Notes: generated from the sequence alone by a model not told the origin. Positions 17,251-27,040 are shown, counted from the stretch's first letter. The stretch is 64,000 bases of DNA from Mesorhizobium sp. M1D.F.Ca.ET.043.01.1.1 (GCF_003952385.1 NZ_CP034444.1:5717001-5781000), one strand, 5' to 3'. Program-made: numbers and translations.

Positions 17251-18468
17251 TCAAAAACCGTGCAGCCCGAAGGTTTGCCCGGCGAGGCGGTCGCGAATTC
17301 GCGCCTTGTCCGGCCTTGGCGAAACGGCGGACTCCAGCACGGATTGATAAATCTGCTCGACACTCTCGCACATGGACTCCAGGCCCCAGGACGACAGGTC
17401 AGTGCGTTTCGCGCCATCGGCCAGCCGAGCGCGATGGTGCTGGTTCTCGAGGAGATCGGCGACGGCTGCCGCGGCGGCGCCCACATCCTGGGCCGGCGTC
17501 ACAATTCCGTTCACGCCATGCTGGACAACCTCTTCCACGCCGGGCAAGTGCGAGACCACACTGGCTCGACCACCCGCCAGATACTGCATCATGACGCGAG
17601 GCAATCCTTCTCGCATCGACGTCAGCACGCACACGTCCGCCAGGCTGATCAGTCGTTCGGGCTCGCTGTGGTAGCCGATCATGCGAACGTTGTTCGCGTA
17701 CCGGGATCGTTCAATCGCCGATTCAACGTCCGATCGCGCCGGTCCGTCGCCGGCAAGCAGCAGTCGCACGTCCGGAATTCGGTCGACGACCTGCCCGAAT
17801 GCTTCAATGAACTCGACGTGGCGTTTTCTCGGCTCCAGCGCGGCCAGCATCAGGACCACCGGCGGCTTTGGCTCCCCGGCGGCCGTCCCCAGCAGCAGAT
17901 GCGGCTCTTGCGGCCACCGCGCGCTCGCGAAGCGTGCCAGATCGAAGCCGGAGTGGACGACATGGTGCTGGTCGGGGCTGCCCAAATGATTGGCGATGCA
18001 AATGTCGCGCATAGCCTGGCTGACATCGATGAAAGCGCGCGTGAACCTCGCGGCCAGGCGTTCGGCGGCGAGGAACATCAGCCTCTGCCCGCTGCCCACA
18101 TGCACGAAAGGCAGGATGTGCACGCCATGTACGATGCCAGGGACATCGGCTTCCCTGGCAGCCAGGCGGCCCACGATGCCGGCTTTGCTTTGATGCGTGT
18201 GCACGATGTCGGGCCGCCAATCACGCATAAGGCGGGTGAGTCGCCCGAAGGCAGAAATGTCGCGGGACGGCGAAATCGGGTTGATGAGTTTTTCCAGGGT
18301 CACCACTCGAAGGGCTCCGGTAAGGGATGCCCGTAGCTTCGGGTCGTATTCGGCGCCATGAACCAGGAGCACTTCGTGGCCATGCCGCGCCTGAGCGAGA
18401 CAGCAGGCCAACGTATTCTCCTCGGAGCCGGCCCGAAGCAGTCTGGTGAGCACATGGACGATCTTCAT
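17251..18468 (-). CDS. Glycosyltransferase family 4 protein
   Basis: This 405-aa GT-B enzyme begins MKIVHVLTRLLRAGSEENT, the usual N-terminal nucleotide-fold start. The donor-binding half contains LAALEPRKRHVEFIEAF, VRLLLAGDGPARSD and TSMREGLPRVMMQYLAGG. In the last motif the second glutamate of the classical EX7E pair is glutamine, which is seen in some GT4 subgroups. It would add a sugar to the lipid-linked repeat unit on the cytoplasmic side. ATG 18466-18468 has GAGG nine bases upstream. The C-terminal 25 residues look disordered. Confidence 0.88.
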   Translation of the reverse strand: MKIVHVLTRLLRAGSEENTLACCLAQARHGHEVLLVHGAEYDPKLRASLTGALRVVTLEKLINPISPSRDISAFGRLTRLMRDWRPDIVHTHQSKAGIVGRLAAREADVPGIVHGVHILPFVHVGSGQRLMFLAAERLAARFTRAFIDVSQAMRDICIANHLGSPDQHHVVHSGFDLARFASARWPQEPHLLLGTAAGEPKPPVVLMLAALEPRKRHVEFIEAFGQVVDRIPDVRLLLAGDGPARSDVESAIERSRYANNVRMIGYHSEPERLISLADVCVLTSMREGLPRVMMQYLAGGRASVVSHLPGVEEVVQHGVNGIVTPAQDVGAAAAAVADLLENQHHRARLADGAKRTDLSSWGLESMCESVEQIYQSVLESAVSPRPDKARIRDRLAGQTFGLHGF

Positions 18469-18638
18469 TTGCTTGTACCTCAGGGACATGAAATCCGGGG
18501 GTGGCGCATTCGGGAGATCGAGCGCATCGAGCGGGAGCGTCCGAGCTCCTTCCGGAGCTTTTCGGGCGCAGGCCGGGATCGCGGGAAAACTGAACGTTCG
18601 GGGATGATGCGGGGCGGATCGACCGCCTGTTTTGCCTC

Positions 18639-20435
18639 TCAGAGAGACAGCCAGATATGCCTGAACAGTTCGCGGCCGACCGCGTCTATGCCGGCGCTTG
18701 CGTCAACGGTTCGGATTTCCTTGTCCTGCGCCCGCAGGTCCGCCATCAGCGACAGCCGCGCATCGAACGCTTCTTTCCTGAGGTCCCCGGGCTTTCGCTG
18801 TTCGGAGACGGCAAAATCTGAAACGAGGTGCAAAACGAGGTGTGGGCGGCGTTCCGCCATCTTCCGATAGAGTCGCTGCTCAAGCCGGGCGAGGGCGGAC
18901 AAGCCTGGGACCGAGAACAGGCGAGCGGGGATGGTCGGTCCGTCCAGATATCCCCTGCAGAGCGCCTGCGGCCACCTGTCGCAAATGACAATCAGGCCGC
19001 GCGTCGCCCATCGATGTGCGCGGTTCACGACTATGTATCGCTCAAACGCGATCAGGACTGCCCATAGCGCCAATGCGGCAGCGACAACTCCTCCCTTCGA
19101 CCAAGCTCGGCCGGAGGCATCTTTTCCATCGTTCTGGGCCAGGGACTTCAGGCGGCGCCTATAGGGAAAGACCACGCTCTGCAGCGCCTTGCGAAGCCAC
19201 CATCCATTGCCGTCGCCGGTTCCCACATAGGCTTGCGCGCACCCGAACTTCCAGCCGAATGTCTGCCTCAGCCGGCCAGCCTGAGTGCTCTTGCCCATGC
19301 CATCGGGACCTATCAGGGCGACAACGAATCCACCAGCGGCGGGCCGTCGCTTTGGTGGAAGGCGCCCCGGCATCCAGCGCTGAAGGAGCCTCAGGGAGAG
19401 ATAGCAGGCCTTGCGTGCCAGATGGACCGCGGCATCGGCGATTGCGAAGCGTCCCGTGTAACCGCACATTTCGCGGATCGACCGCCGGAGCGTGGCCAAG
19501 TCGCCGCGGTGGGCGGCCAAACCCTCGGCGCTCTGCCGGAACCTGCAGCGCACCGTTTCTTTGCCGCCAAACGTGCACTCCACGACCTGCAAACCTTGCT
19601 CGTCGCACGGCAACGGCAGTCGTGTAAAATGTTGCTTCCAACCATCGTCGACGGCAATCCATTGCTTCCACGGCAGGGCCCAGGCCCGGAACGCGAAACG
19701 GGCAATCGCTATTCGAAGCTCGTCTTCGGGGGAGACCACCGGAACCGACGAGCCGTCGATACAAATCGACTCCCAGCGCGTGATCGCCGCGTAGTCGAAG
19801 GCCGGATAGCGCTTGCGAAACTCCCGGCCGACCCGGGCTCCGATGTGCATGTCGAGATGGAGATACCGGCCACGCGAGAAATCAGGCACGAACCAGTCCT
19901 CTCTGCCGGCGCAGACATTGTCGTAGCAGGAGAGGCTCACGCCGCGCCGACCGTGCAATCGGCACACGATCGAGCAGAAGGCCGGGTAGTCATGCTTGTC
20001 CAAAAGGACATCGAGATCGTCCCAGCCGGCAAATCCGTCATGCAGGGACGCGAGATCCTGAATTATCCCGTACTTCAGGCCGGCTTCATTGAATGCCCGA
20101 AACAGTTCGCCGGCAATCGGCAGTGCCGTTTCGATCGGCCTGAAAGGAGCGTCTCCGTCGGTTTGATACGCTGCCGCATCCGATTGGCTGTCCAACGCGC
20201 CCGCGCCAAGCGTCTTGGCCGACGCTGAACCATTCGCTCCCGGCGCCGACGTTTGCGCCAGGATCTCTGCCTTGGCCTCTGGCGCCCAGCGGCGATACTG
20301 TTGCGGCTGCAGACGATCCGGAAGGTCTCCGGGCCCGGCCGGACGGAAGGCTGCCGATGTGGACTTGTGTGGGGTTTGCAAGGGATTTCCCGTGATTGAT
20401 CGCCGGCGAGCGTCATTCGCTCGTCGCCGCCGCAA
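18639..20435 (-). CDS. Two-domain protein: nucleotidyltransferase-like plus thymidylate-kinase-like
   Basis: The 598-aa frame has a disordered basic N-terminus of about 100 residues, so the true start (TTG 20435 or a later codon) is uncertain. Residues about 105-330 include GIIQDLASLHDGFAGWDDLD, an aspartate-rich pattern like nucleotidyltransferase folds. The C-terminal part has a clear P-loop (VVALIGPDGMGKSTQAGRL) and a kinase-like strand (GLIVICDRWPQALCRGY), as in thymidylate kinases. It lacks the signs of a housekeeping Tmk, such as compact size. Such fusions appear among surface-polysaccharide genes; the substrate is unknown. It lies upstream of the GT4 gene on the same strand. Confidence 0.7.
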   Translation of the reverse strand: MRRRRANDARRRSITGNPLQTPHKSTSAAFRPAGPGDLPDRLQPQQYRRWAPEAKAEILAQTSAPGANGSASAKTLGAGALDSQSDAAAYQTDGDAPFRPIETALPIAGELFRAFNEAGLKYGIIQDLASLHDGFAGWDDLDVLLDKHDYPAFCSIVCRLHGRRGVSLSCYDNVCAGREDWFVPDFSRGRYLHLDMHIGARVGREFRKRYPAFDYAAITRWESICIDGSSVPVVSPEDELRIAIARFAFRAWALPWKQWIAVDDGWKQHFTRLPLPCDEQGLQVVECTFGGKETVRCRFRQSAEGLAAHRGDLATLRRSIREMCGYTGRFAIADAAVHLARKACYLSLRLLQRWMPGRLPPKRRPAAGGFVVALIGPDGMGKSTQAGRLRQTFGWKFGCAQAYVGTGDGNGWWLRKALQSVVFPYRRRLKSLAQNDGKDASGRAWSKGGVVAAALALWAVLIAFERYIVVNRAHRWATRGLIVICDRWPQALCRGYLDGPTIPARLFSVPGLSALARLEQRLYRKMAERRPHLVLHLVSDFAVSEQRKPGDLRKEAFDARLSLMADLRAQDKEIRTVDASAGIDAVGRELFRHIWLSL

Positions 20436-20652
20436 ACGTCATGGAATTGGCGTGAGATCAGTCCAACCCCTCGGTGGGCCGATGTCTCTGAGATATTGCA
20501 CGCTCAATCGTCTCAATGCCGGGCCGCAGGTTCTGACGTCGCCTTCGCAGGCTGCCGCACCGCGGGTGAATTGGTTGCCAACTCATCGCTCCCAGCCGAA
20601 TGGTTTCGGCATCTTCCGGAATAAAAAGGTCAGTGAAACCCACCAAGTAATT

Positions 20653-21216
20653 TCAAGAAACTATGGACAATTTGTCCCTATCAATAGTGATAGGAATCGA
20701 TCGGTTCATAATGTCGAGGAGAATTCTGACCGCGCCAGCGCTTCCGACATGATCAAGAATTCCAAGCTGGTCCGAAAACGGGCCATCTATGATTCTGATC
20801 TTCTGGCCCGGCCTCAATAGGATGTCCGGGTGCAAAATCCCGTCGTCGTCGGTTACCGATATCAATGACTCAACCACGCCGTAAGGCGCCGCTATCGGCA
20901 TTCCCTTGCTCATGACCAGCCTTCGGACGCCGACCGTCGAGTTGATCGGGTACCAGCTCTGCTGATGCACAGCCAGTGAGACGAACAGATAGCAGTCGAA
21001 ATACGCGCTTGAGACGGTCCTGACGCTGCGGGCGTGGCGGACGGTTCGCCTGCGTTTGGGCAGATAGGTGCGGAAGTTCTGTGACAGCAGGTGCCGCTCG
21101 GCCAGGCTCTCGGAATGCTGGTGCGTCTGGACCACGCACCAGCGCGCAGCTTCGCCGTCGTGACTTTTTCCCACCGTCTCCGGAAAGCGATTGTCGTATA
21201 GGTCAGGGCGCAGCAT
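20653..21216 (-). CDS. NusG-like specialised transcription elongation factor (RfaH/LoaP type)
   Basis: The 187-aa protein has an N-terminal NGN-type domain (AARWCVVQTHQHSESLAERH, TYLPKRRRTVRHARS, YLFVSLA) and a C-terminal KOW motif (LRPGQKIRIIDGPFSDQLGI). NusG paralogues of this kind travel with RNA polymerase and suppress premature termination in long polysaccharide operons. It lies 20 bases downstream of the exoP/wzc-like gene on the same strand, so it is probably co-transcribed. Compared with general NusG it has a divergent middle region, which argues for a dedicated factor. ATG 21214-21216 was preferred; an upstream extension to 21405 would overlap the exoP-like gene. Confidence 0.82.
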   Translation of the reverse strand: MLRPDLYDNRFPETVGKSHDGEAARWCVVQTHQHSESLAERHLLSQNFRTYLPKRRRTVRHARSVRTVSSAYFDCYLFVSLAVHQQSWYPINSTVGVRRLVMSKGMPIAAPYGVVESLISVTDDDGILHPDILLRPGQKIRIIDGPFSDQLGILDHVGSAGAVRILLDIMNRSIPITIDRDKLSIVS

Positions 21217-21236
21217 GGCGAAATACTGTCTCTTCT

Positions 21237-23327
21237 CTAGTTGAGGTAGTAACTGTCCGAGACGCTGCTTTCCAGCGACGTGTAACGGCCGTATCTCGGC
21301 AGTTTTGGTTCGTCCACCATCGTCAGGGCAATGCCGGCAAGCTTGGACCGATCGCCAAGGTGTCGAATTCCTTCGGCAACGGCCTCGCGCGAGGTTTCCC
21401 GCCACCTCACCACGAAGACGACCTTGTCGACATGCCTCGCCAGGATCGAGGCATCGGCCGCGGGCCCCACAGGCGGCGCGTCAATGATCACGGTGTCGAA
21501 TTTTCCCCGAACCTCATCAAGCAGCGAGCGCATTCTGGCCGAAGCAAGAAGGGCAGGCGGGTTGCGGGTCCTTGCTCCCGCCGGCAACAGCGAGATCCCC
21601 GAGCGTTCGTCCAGGTGGATTGCGTTTGCGGCCTTCACCGGCAACGTCAGAAGATCGACCAAGCCGACCTTGTCGGCCATGCCGAAGAAGGCCGTGGTGG
21701 CCGAAAGGCGCAGGTCCGCATCGATGACCAGGACGCGTTCGCCGTCGGCAGCGGCCGAGCAGGCCAGGCTCAATACCAGAGTTGTCTTGCCTTCGCCGGG
21801 CATCGCCGATGTCACGAGCATCAGGCGCGGCGGACCGTCCAATTCCGGCGTTGCCTGGATGCCGAGGCGAAGCCGCCGCACCGCTTCGCTGTACCTGGAC
21901 AGCGGTTTGCGCTCGAGATAGGCCACAGGCTGCGCCCGAACGTCCTTCGACCAACCCGACATCCTTGGCATCGATGCCAGAACCGGAACGGCCAATTCGT
22001 CCTCGATCTGCTTTTTGGCCATGAAGCCGGAGGCGAAAAGTTCACGCAGGACGGCTCCGGCCCCCCCGAAGAAGATGCCGAAGACCACGCCCAATGCCGC
22101 AAAAAGAGGCCTGTTCGGGAAGCTTGGCGAACCTGGAACACCGGCGTCGGTGATCACGCGGACGCCGCTGTTGAGGAGCGTGGATTTCTCCTCGGTAAGC
22201 TTGGCGCGTGAGAGGAACGTCTCAAAAAGTTCCTTGTTTGCCGCGGCGATCCTCTCCAGATCGCGCAGCTGGACGCCAACCTGACCTTCGACTTCCGATC
22301 GGTTGGACACCGAGTCCAGGGCGCGGGTCAGTGAAGCCTCGCGCGCTTCGGCCGCCTCGACTTCATTCTTCAGATTGCCGATGAGGCGCTGGACTTCGGC
22401 GGCGATCTGTCCCTCGATGTCGCGGCGTTCGGCCTGAGCCGACAGAACGTCGGGGTGACGTTCGCCATATTTCAATTGAAGGTCGGCTTCCCGCCGGGTC
22501 ACTCCAGAGAGCTGAGCGCGAAGTGCATTGATCACCACGGACTGCAACACGTCCGGTATCGACTGGATGTCGCCTCCAGCAGCCTGCAACTTTTCAACCT
22601 GTTGATACTGCGCCCGTTTCGCCGATATCTCGGCGCGCGCGTTGATCAAGGCGACGTTCAACTCGGACAGTTGCTGGTCAGTCAAGCTGCCCGCTGGCGT
22701 CCCCAGCAGATTGTGATCGACCCGAAACTTCTGGACAGCTTGTTCCGAACGGCTGAGCTCCGCTCGCAGATACGCGGCTCTGTCGCTAAGCCATGTAGAG
22801 GCCTTTTGGACCCCTTCGTAACGAGACTTTAGTCGATCGGCGACGTAGGCCTGGGCAATCGCATTCGCGAGCGATGCTGCCTTTTGGGGATCGTATACGC
22901 TGACATCGATCTCGATGACATTTCCAAGCCCGACGCGCGAGACCCCCAAAGCGCTCTGGAGCCATATCAGTGCCGCCGGCCCGATCTTGGGATCCTGCGT
23001 CAGCCTCTCGCTGTCGACGACCTGCAGAAGAAGCGAGGCAGACCTCAAGACTGCCATCTGACTTTCAATAAATGTTGGATTGTCGGCAAAGTCGGAATTG
23101 GAATAATCTTGCGGAGTCATATAGTCGATCGGGGCATCGAGCAATATTTGTGAGACGCCTGTGTAAGACGGCGGGATAACATAGGCAGCGACGACAAATA
23201 GGCCGAAGGTGATTGCGGCAATTCCACACACCAGCTTCCATCGGCGGAGAAAGAAATCGAAGACCTCCCTGACATCGAGCGGCAGGAATTCCCGAATCAT
23301 CATCGGATTGTCGGTTGGACTTGCCAT
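21237..23327 (-). CDS. exoP: ExoP/Wzc-like polysaccharide co-polymerase with BY-kinase domain
   Basis: The 696-aa inner-membrane protein has a Wzz-type N-terminal domain with membrane segment VCGIAAITFGLFVVAAYVIP, a long periplasmic coiled coil (about residues 180-400), a second membrane span near residue 420 (PLFAALGVVFGIFFGGAG) and a cytoplasmic tyrosine kinase. Kinase motifs are Walker A SAMPGEGKTT (about residue 505) and Walker A' VLVIDADLR. A short tyrosine cluster ends the protein (RYGRYTS and SYYLN). It controls chain length and couples polymerisation to export; phosphorylation of the tail regulates oligomer state. ATG 23325-23327 has AGGA upstream. It appears to lead the transcript with the nusG-like gene. 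Confidence 0.9.
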   Translation of the reverse strand: MASPTDNPMMIREFLPLDVREVFDFFLRRWKLVCGIAAITFGLFVVAAYVIPPSYTGVSQILLDAPIDYMTPQDYSNSDFADNPTFIESQMAVLRSASLLLQVVDSERLTQDPKIGPAALIWLQSALGVSRVGLGNVIEIDVSVYDPQKAASLANAIAQAYVADRLKSRYEGVQKASTWLSDRAAYLRAELSRSEQAVQKFRVDHNLLGTPAGSLTDQQLSELNVALINARAEISAKRAQYQQVEKLQAAGGDIQSIPDVLQSVVINALRAQLSGVTRREADLQLKYGERHPDVLSAQAERRDIEGQIAAEVQRLIGNLKNEVEAAEAREASLTRALDSVSNRSEVEGQVGVQLRDLERIAAANKELFETFLSRAKLTEEKSTLLNSGVRVITDAGVPGSPSFPNRPLFAALGVVFGIFFGGAGAVLRELFASGFMAKKQIEDELAVPVLASMPRMSGWSKDVRAQPVAYLERKPLSRYSEAVRRLRLGIQATPELDGPPRLMLVTSAMPGEGKTTLVLSLACSAAADGERVLVIDADLRLSATTAFFGMADKVGLVDLLTLPVKAANAIHLDERSGISLLPAGARTRNPPALLASARMRSLLDEVRGKFDTVIIDAPPVGPAADASILARHVDKVVFVVRWRETSREAVAEGIRHLGDRSKLAGIALTMVDEPKLPRYGRYTSLESSVSDSYYLN

Positions 23328-23739
23328 TTCCTAGTCCTTACGATGGCAACGCAACTCCCACCCCCTCAGCGTCGGCTGAGCGGCCTTGACTTCGAAAAGG
23401 GTCCGGGCAGTTAGCTGTCAAGCGCGCTTAAACGCATGAAACGTAAGGCTTTAGTGCCCCCGCCGGCATGTCCAAATCGCTCTTTGCGCCCACTGACCGA
23501 TCGCGTCACCGGTTAAGTCCAGAAACATATCAGCTTCGCGGACATCGCCGCCATTACCATTATTGAGTAGTAATTCGGCTAAAGGTCGATCTGGTCTACC
23601 CGGTATGCCTTTCAGAGCTTTAGGGCGTCGCCGGGACACCTTCCTCTCGCGCTGCAGGGAGGTCTACCACAACGCTACGATCGTCAGGGGTGCTCCTGAC
23701 GGTGAGAGAGCGACTGGCCTCGGCGATTCCGAGGTGAAC
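23328..23739. other. Divergent intergenic region with one hairpin
   Basis: These 412 bases separate the exoP-like gene from a membrane-protein gene. A 7-bp hairpin (CGTCAGG at 23682-23688, CCTGACG at 23695-23701, six-base loop) lies about 40 bases before the plus-strand start. I see no gene; the frame open from 23563 gives a non-protein-like extension. Confidence 0.4.
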
Positions 23740-24369
23740 ATGGACACTTACAGCGAAATCGTTCCGCCGTTTATAGGTTGGGCGCTCAGTCCCGGAGTCA
23801 TTCTTATGCTGGCGGCAACCCTGCCACTGATGCTTCTTCTTAAGGGCCGACTGCTGGGCTACGGTACCATTGCGATCCTCATCGGGGCTGTCGCGTTGAT
23901 ACTGTTCGGTATCGAGAATTGGGCGGGATCGGTGACCGCCATTCTTGCATACTGTGTGCTGGTTTCATTTGCGCTGCTTTCCACCTGGAGGCGTTTGAAG
24001 CAAATCGAGGACCGCCTCGCACTGGTCCTGTCGGCAATAGAAGGCCTGGAAGTCGCCGAGGAAAGGCGGCAGACTTACAGCGCCAAGCGTTCGCGCCGGA
24101 AGCCGGCAGCCGGAGCAATCGAGCAAACCGTTTCGGCCGCTGCGACGGACAACGCAGGAAAAGAGACCCGATATATTCCCGGACCGCCTTGGCAAGAGCT
24201 GCAAGCGCTCGCTCCACGACCGGAATCAGCACCTCCGGCATCAATGAGACCGGCAGGGTCCAATTTTTCTTTGTCGTCGGGTCGAAGCCCTAACGACGAG
24301 TTCGAAGACAAGGACCTTCGGCTTGCTGGCGGCAGGTCCTCGGACAACGTGTCCGAGACGAGTCGATAG
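23740..24369 (+). CDS. Membrane-anchored protein of unknown function
   Basis: The 209-aa product begins at ATG 23740 after GAGGTGAAC. It has two or three hydrophobic segments (LSPGVILMLAATLPLMLLL, YGTIAILIGAVALILFGI, TAILAYCVLVSFALLS), then a cytoplasmic helical stretch (WRRLKQIEDRLALVLSAIEG) and a Pro/Ser/Ala-rich disordered tail. The longer frame to 23563 adds a peptide with no sensible features. No family is recognised. It is divergent from the exoP-like gene and is the last gene that plausibly belongs to the polysaccharide locus. Confidence 0.6.
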   Translation: MDTYSEIVPPFIGWALSPGVILMLAATLPLMLLLKGRLLGYGTIAILIGAVALILFGIENWAGSVTAILAYCVLVSFALLSTWRRLKQIEDRLALVLSAIEGLEVAEERRQTYSAKRSRRKPAAGAIEQTVSAAATDNAGKETRYIPGPPWQELQALAPRPESAPPASMRPAGSNFSLSSGRSPNDEFEDKDLRLAGGRSSDNVSETSR

Positions 24370-24778
24370 GTGAGTTGCAAGGACCTGCATCGCCGGCCTG
24401 GAAGATGAGCAGCCCGGTTCGACTTTTCATTGCGCCCGCACTGTCGCATCCGCACCGTGGTTGCTTCGACGAGATGGCGCCGCACGTGCAAGATCGATAC
24501 AGCCAGTGCTTGCGCATCGATGGCATGCCGGTGCGCGCGACGTGTTGTCCGCGTCGGCGTCGCACGACGATATGTTCTGGAGCCATCGTGGCCCTGAAGG
24601 CAATCTCTGGGGCCTGGGGTGCGTTCCAGTCCGTCAAGGGTGGTACAGCCTAGTCCAAAGGTGGTAGACTGCGGCACTGTTCAGATGAACAGATAGATGG
24701 AACTTTTTGCCTAGTCGATAGTTTGCAGCTTCAGGTTGACCCGGGGGGCAAACGCGGTCTGGGGGTTATTCAGGAGAG
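24370..24778. other. Intergenic region upstream of the Crp/Fnr-type regulator
   Basis: These 409 bases contain no gene I can support. The one clear element is a perfect palindrome at 24677-24692. The region just before the Crp-type gene holds a good ribosome site (CAGGAGAG). Confidence 0.4.
24677..24692. promoter_or_regulatory. Perfect 16-bp palindrome of CTG-N10-CAG form
   Basis: CTGTTCAGATGAACAG is a perfect inverted repeat centred about 94 bases before ATG 24779. Its CTG-N10-CAG outline with central GAT resembles lux-type boxes bound by LuxR-family regulators. It could instead be an autoregulatory site for the Crp/Fnr-type protein, although it does not match TTGAT-N4-ATCAA. Confidence 0.4.
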
Positions 24779-25486
24779 ATGAGCTTATCAAAGCAGGCTC
24801 TTGGATTGGCAAGGGGACCTACGCTTGCTGACGCAAGTTGGGAAAGGGGGATTTCTGTACTGCCGGGAGCCGTGCGCCGCACCTATCCGGCCAACACGAC
24901 CATCGCAGGCGAATATCAGGCCAAACCCTTCATCCTGATTGTGATCGCCGGCTGGGCTGCATTCGCCAAGACATTGCCGAATGGCTCGCGTCTCATCGTC
25001 GATTTTGCGCTTCCTCACGAAATTGCCTTGATCGAGTTCGCCGGAGAAGCAGGCGAGACGGTAACGGCCCTGTCAGACGTTACCGCGATTGAGTTGGCTG
25101 GTCCCGTCCATACATGTTTTTTGCGCTATCCGCAGTCCATCTGCGAAGCCATCCTGCGGGCTCAGACGCTTCGATATTCAAGGGTTGCGGAACATCTCGC
25201 TAGCGTCAGCAGAAGGGGCGCCGTTGAGCGCACGGCGCATTTGCTTCTCGAACTGGCCTGCCGCGCGCAGCGATCGGCAACGAGTTTTCCGGATCGCTTT
25301 GAATGCCCCCTGACCCAGGCTGAACTGGGGGACGCATTGGGGCTCTCGGCTGTGCATGTGAGTCGCGTGCTGAAAACGTTGCGAGAGACCTCCCTGGCCT
25401 CTTTCCGCAATGGCGTCGTCGAGCTGCACGACCATGCTGGGCTTATCAAAACAGCCGGATTTGATCGGTCCTACATTTCGAGCTGA
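24779..25486 (+). CDS. Crp/Fnr-family transcriptional regulator
   Basis: This 235-aa protein has a cyclic-nucleotide-binding-like N-terminal domain (RRTYPANTTIAGEYQAKPFI through FALPHEIALIEFAG) and a C-terminal winged helix (CPLTQAELGDALGLSAVHVSRVLKTLRE), typical of Crp/Fnr regulators. It lacks an FNR-style cysteine cluster. The effector-domain arginine/serine motif of cAMP binding is not evident, so the signal is unknown. It stands alone, with the next gene convergent. Related single-gene Crp/Fnr proteins are numerous in rhizobia. Confidence 0.85.
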   Translation: MSLSKQALGLARGPTLADASWERGISVLPGAVRRTYPANTTIAGEYQAKPFILIVIAGWAAFAKTLPNGSRLIVDFALPHEIALIEFAGEAGETVTALSDVTAIELAGPVHTCFLRYPQSICEAILRAQTLRYSRVAEHLASVSRRGAVERTAHLLLELACRAQRSATSFPDRFECPLTQAELGDALGLSAVHVSRVLKTLRETSLASFRNGVVELHDHAGLIKTAGFDRSYISS

Positions 25487-25662
25487 CGCAGGCTGCTCCG
25501 CGGAAGACCGCACGCGGCAAGCGAGGGCCAGAAAACTTGCGCTCGTAAGAATCGGGCCCTGACGCTTCGGCCGCACCATCTTGCCGGCGCGCCATACATC
25601 GCTGAGCACATTTGGGCGATTGGGAACCGGTTCGGGACAAGGATATGCGCAAAATCAGAGAT

Positions 25663-26814
25663 TTAGAGCGCAAGGAGTGAATCCGAAAGATCGCGATGCG
25701 CTTCAGGCGCAAGGATGCGCGCCACGTGTTCGGCGACAGCCAGGCTGGACGTCAGGCCGGGGCTCTCGATGCCGAACAGATTGACCAGGCCCTGGATACC
25801 GTGGGCCGCGGCATCCTGAATGACGAAATCGCTGCTGGCTTCGCCCGGACCGGAAAGTTTCGGCCGGATGCCGCTGTAGGCCGGCTGCAGGCTGCCATCG
25901 GCCAGCTCCGGCCAGTATTTGCGGATGGCAGCGTGGAAGCGCTCGCCGCGCGCCGGATCGACGCGGTAGTCGAGAACATCGGTCCATTCGACGTCAGGGC
26001 CGAAGCGAGCGGCACCGCCGAGATCGAGGGTCAGATGGACACCAAGCCCGCCAGGTTCGGGCACCGGATAGACAAGCCGCGAGAACGGGGCGCGGCCAGC
26101 CACCGAGAAGTAATTGCCTTTGGCGTAGCGAAGCGTGGGCAACAGTTGCCGGTCGATGCCTTCGAGCGAGCCGGCCAGCGCAACGGCGCCGAGGCCGGCC
26201 GCGTTGACCAGACGCGACGTGGCGATCTCGAAATTTTCGCCGCTCGCCGTGTTCACCGTCTGGAGCACGATGCGGTGGGCTTCGATGCGGCCCGAAACGA
26301 TGCGCGTGTTGAGCGACAGCATTGCGCCGCTGTCCTCGGCGTCGCCGAGCAAGGCGAGCATCAGCGCGTGGCTGTCGATGATGCCGGTTGACGGCGAGAG
26401 CAGCGCCCTCGTGCAATGAAGGGCCGGCTCCAGTGCCTGCGCTTCGAAGGCGGAAAGGAAACGCAGGTCGCCGACGCTGCAGGCGATCGCATTGGCGTGG
26501 ATCGTGGCCAGCACCGGCTCTTGCGCCTCGTCGGTCGCAACGATCAGCTTGCCCGAGCGCCGGTGCGGGATCGAGCGCTCCGTCGCATAGCGATAGAGCA
26601 TATCGCGTCCGGCCACGCAGAGCCGTGCCTTCAGCGAGCCTTCAAGGTAGTAGATGCCGGCGTGGATGACTTCCGAATTGCGCGAGCTCGTCTCGGTGCC
26701 GATGGCGTCCGCCGCTTCGAGGATCAGCGTATCGAGGCCTCGCGCCGCCAGGCTCCGCGCGACCGCAAGGCCTATGACGCCGGCCCCGGCGACTATGCAG
26801 TCGACCTGTTCCAT
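25663..26814 (-). CDS. FAD-dependent oxidoreductase, L-2-hydroxyglutarate dehydrogenase-like
   Basis: The 383-aa enzyme starts with a dinucleotide-binding motif ([22 protein letters not shown]) and is of the DAO/LhgO type. Supporting family features are [13 protein letters not shown] near residue 45, the FAD/substrate region [15 protein letters not shown], and the end [24 protein letters not shown]. Family members oxidise 2-hydroxy acids such as L-2-hydroxyglutarate and pass electrons to the respiratory chain; the exact substrate here is unproven. It is divergent from the class III aminotransferase, with 226 bases between them, so the pair may share control and act in amino-acid breakdown. 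Confidence 0.8.
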   Translation of the reverse strand: MEQVDCIVAGAGVIGLAVARSLAARGLDTLILEAADAIGTETSSRNSEVIHAGIYYLEGSLKARLCVAGRDMLYRYATERSIPHRRSGKLIVATDEAQEPVLATIHANAIACSVGDLRFLSAFEAQALEPALHCTRALLSPSTGIIDSHALMLALLGDAEDSGAMLSLNTRIVSGRIEAHRIVLQTVNTASGENFEIATSRLVNAAGLGAVALAGSLEGIDRQLLPTLRYAKGNYFSVAGRAPFSRLVYPVPEPGGLGVHLTLDLGGAARFGPDVEWTDVLDYRVDPARGERFHAAIRKYWPELADGSLQPAYSGIRPKLSGPGEASSDFVIQDAAAHGIQGLVNLFGIESPGLTSSLAVAEHVARILAPEAHRDLSDSLLAL

Positions 26815-27040
26815 ATTGCGTCTCTTCGGTTGCGCATGCCGTGCTCCACAGTCCGCGAGGACTTACACCGTCTCCGTCCGCCTTGGAAATCTCATGGCGC
26901 TATCGATTGTGACACAGCGGCTCTTGCAGCCGCATCCCGCCGTGATGCATCAAGCAGCACACGCGAGGCGGATTTTCCGGATGTTCGCAACAGGAAAACG
27001 GATCCTATTTCCGCCTGGACGGCCGCAGACAGGAGCCATC

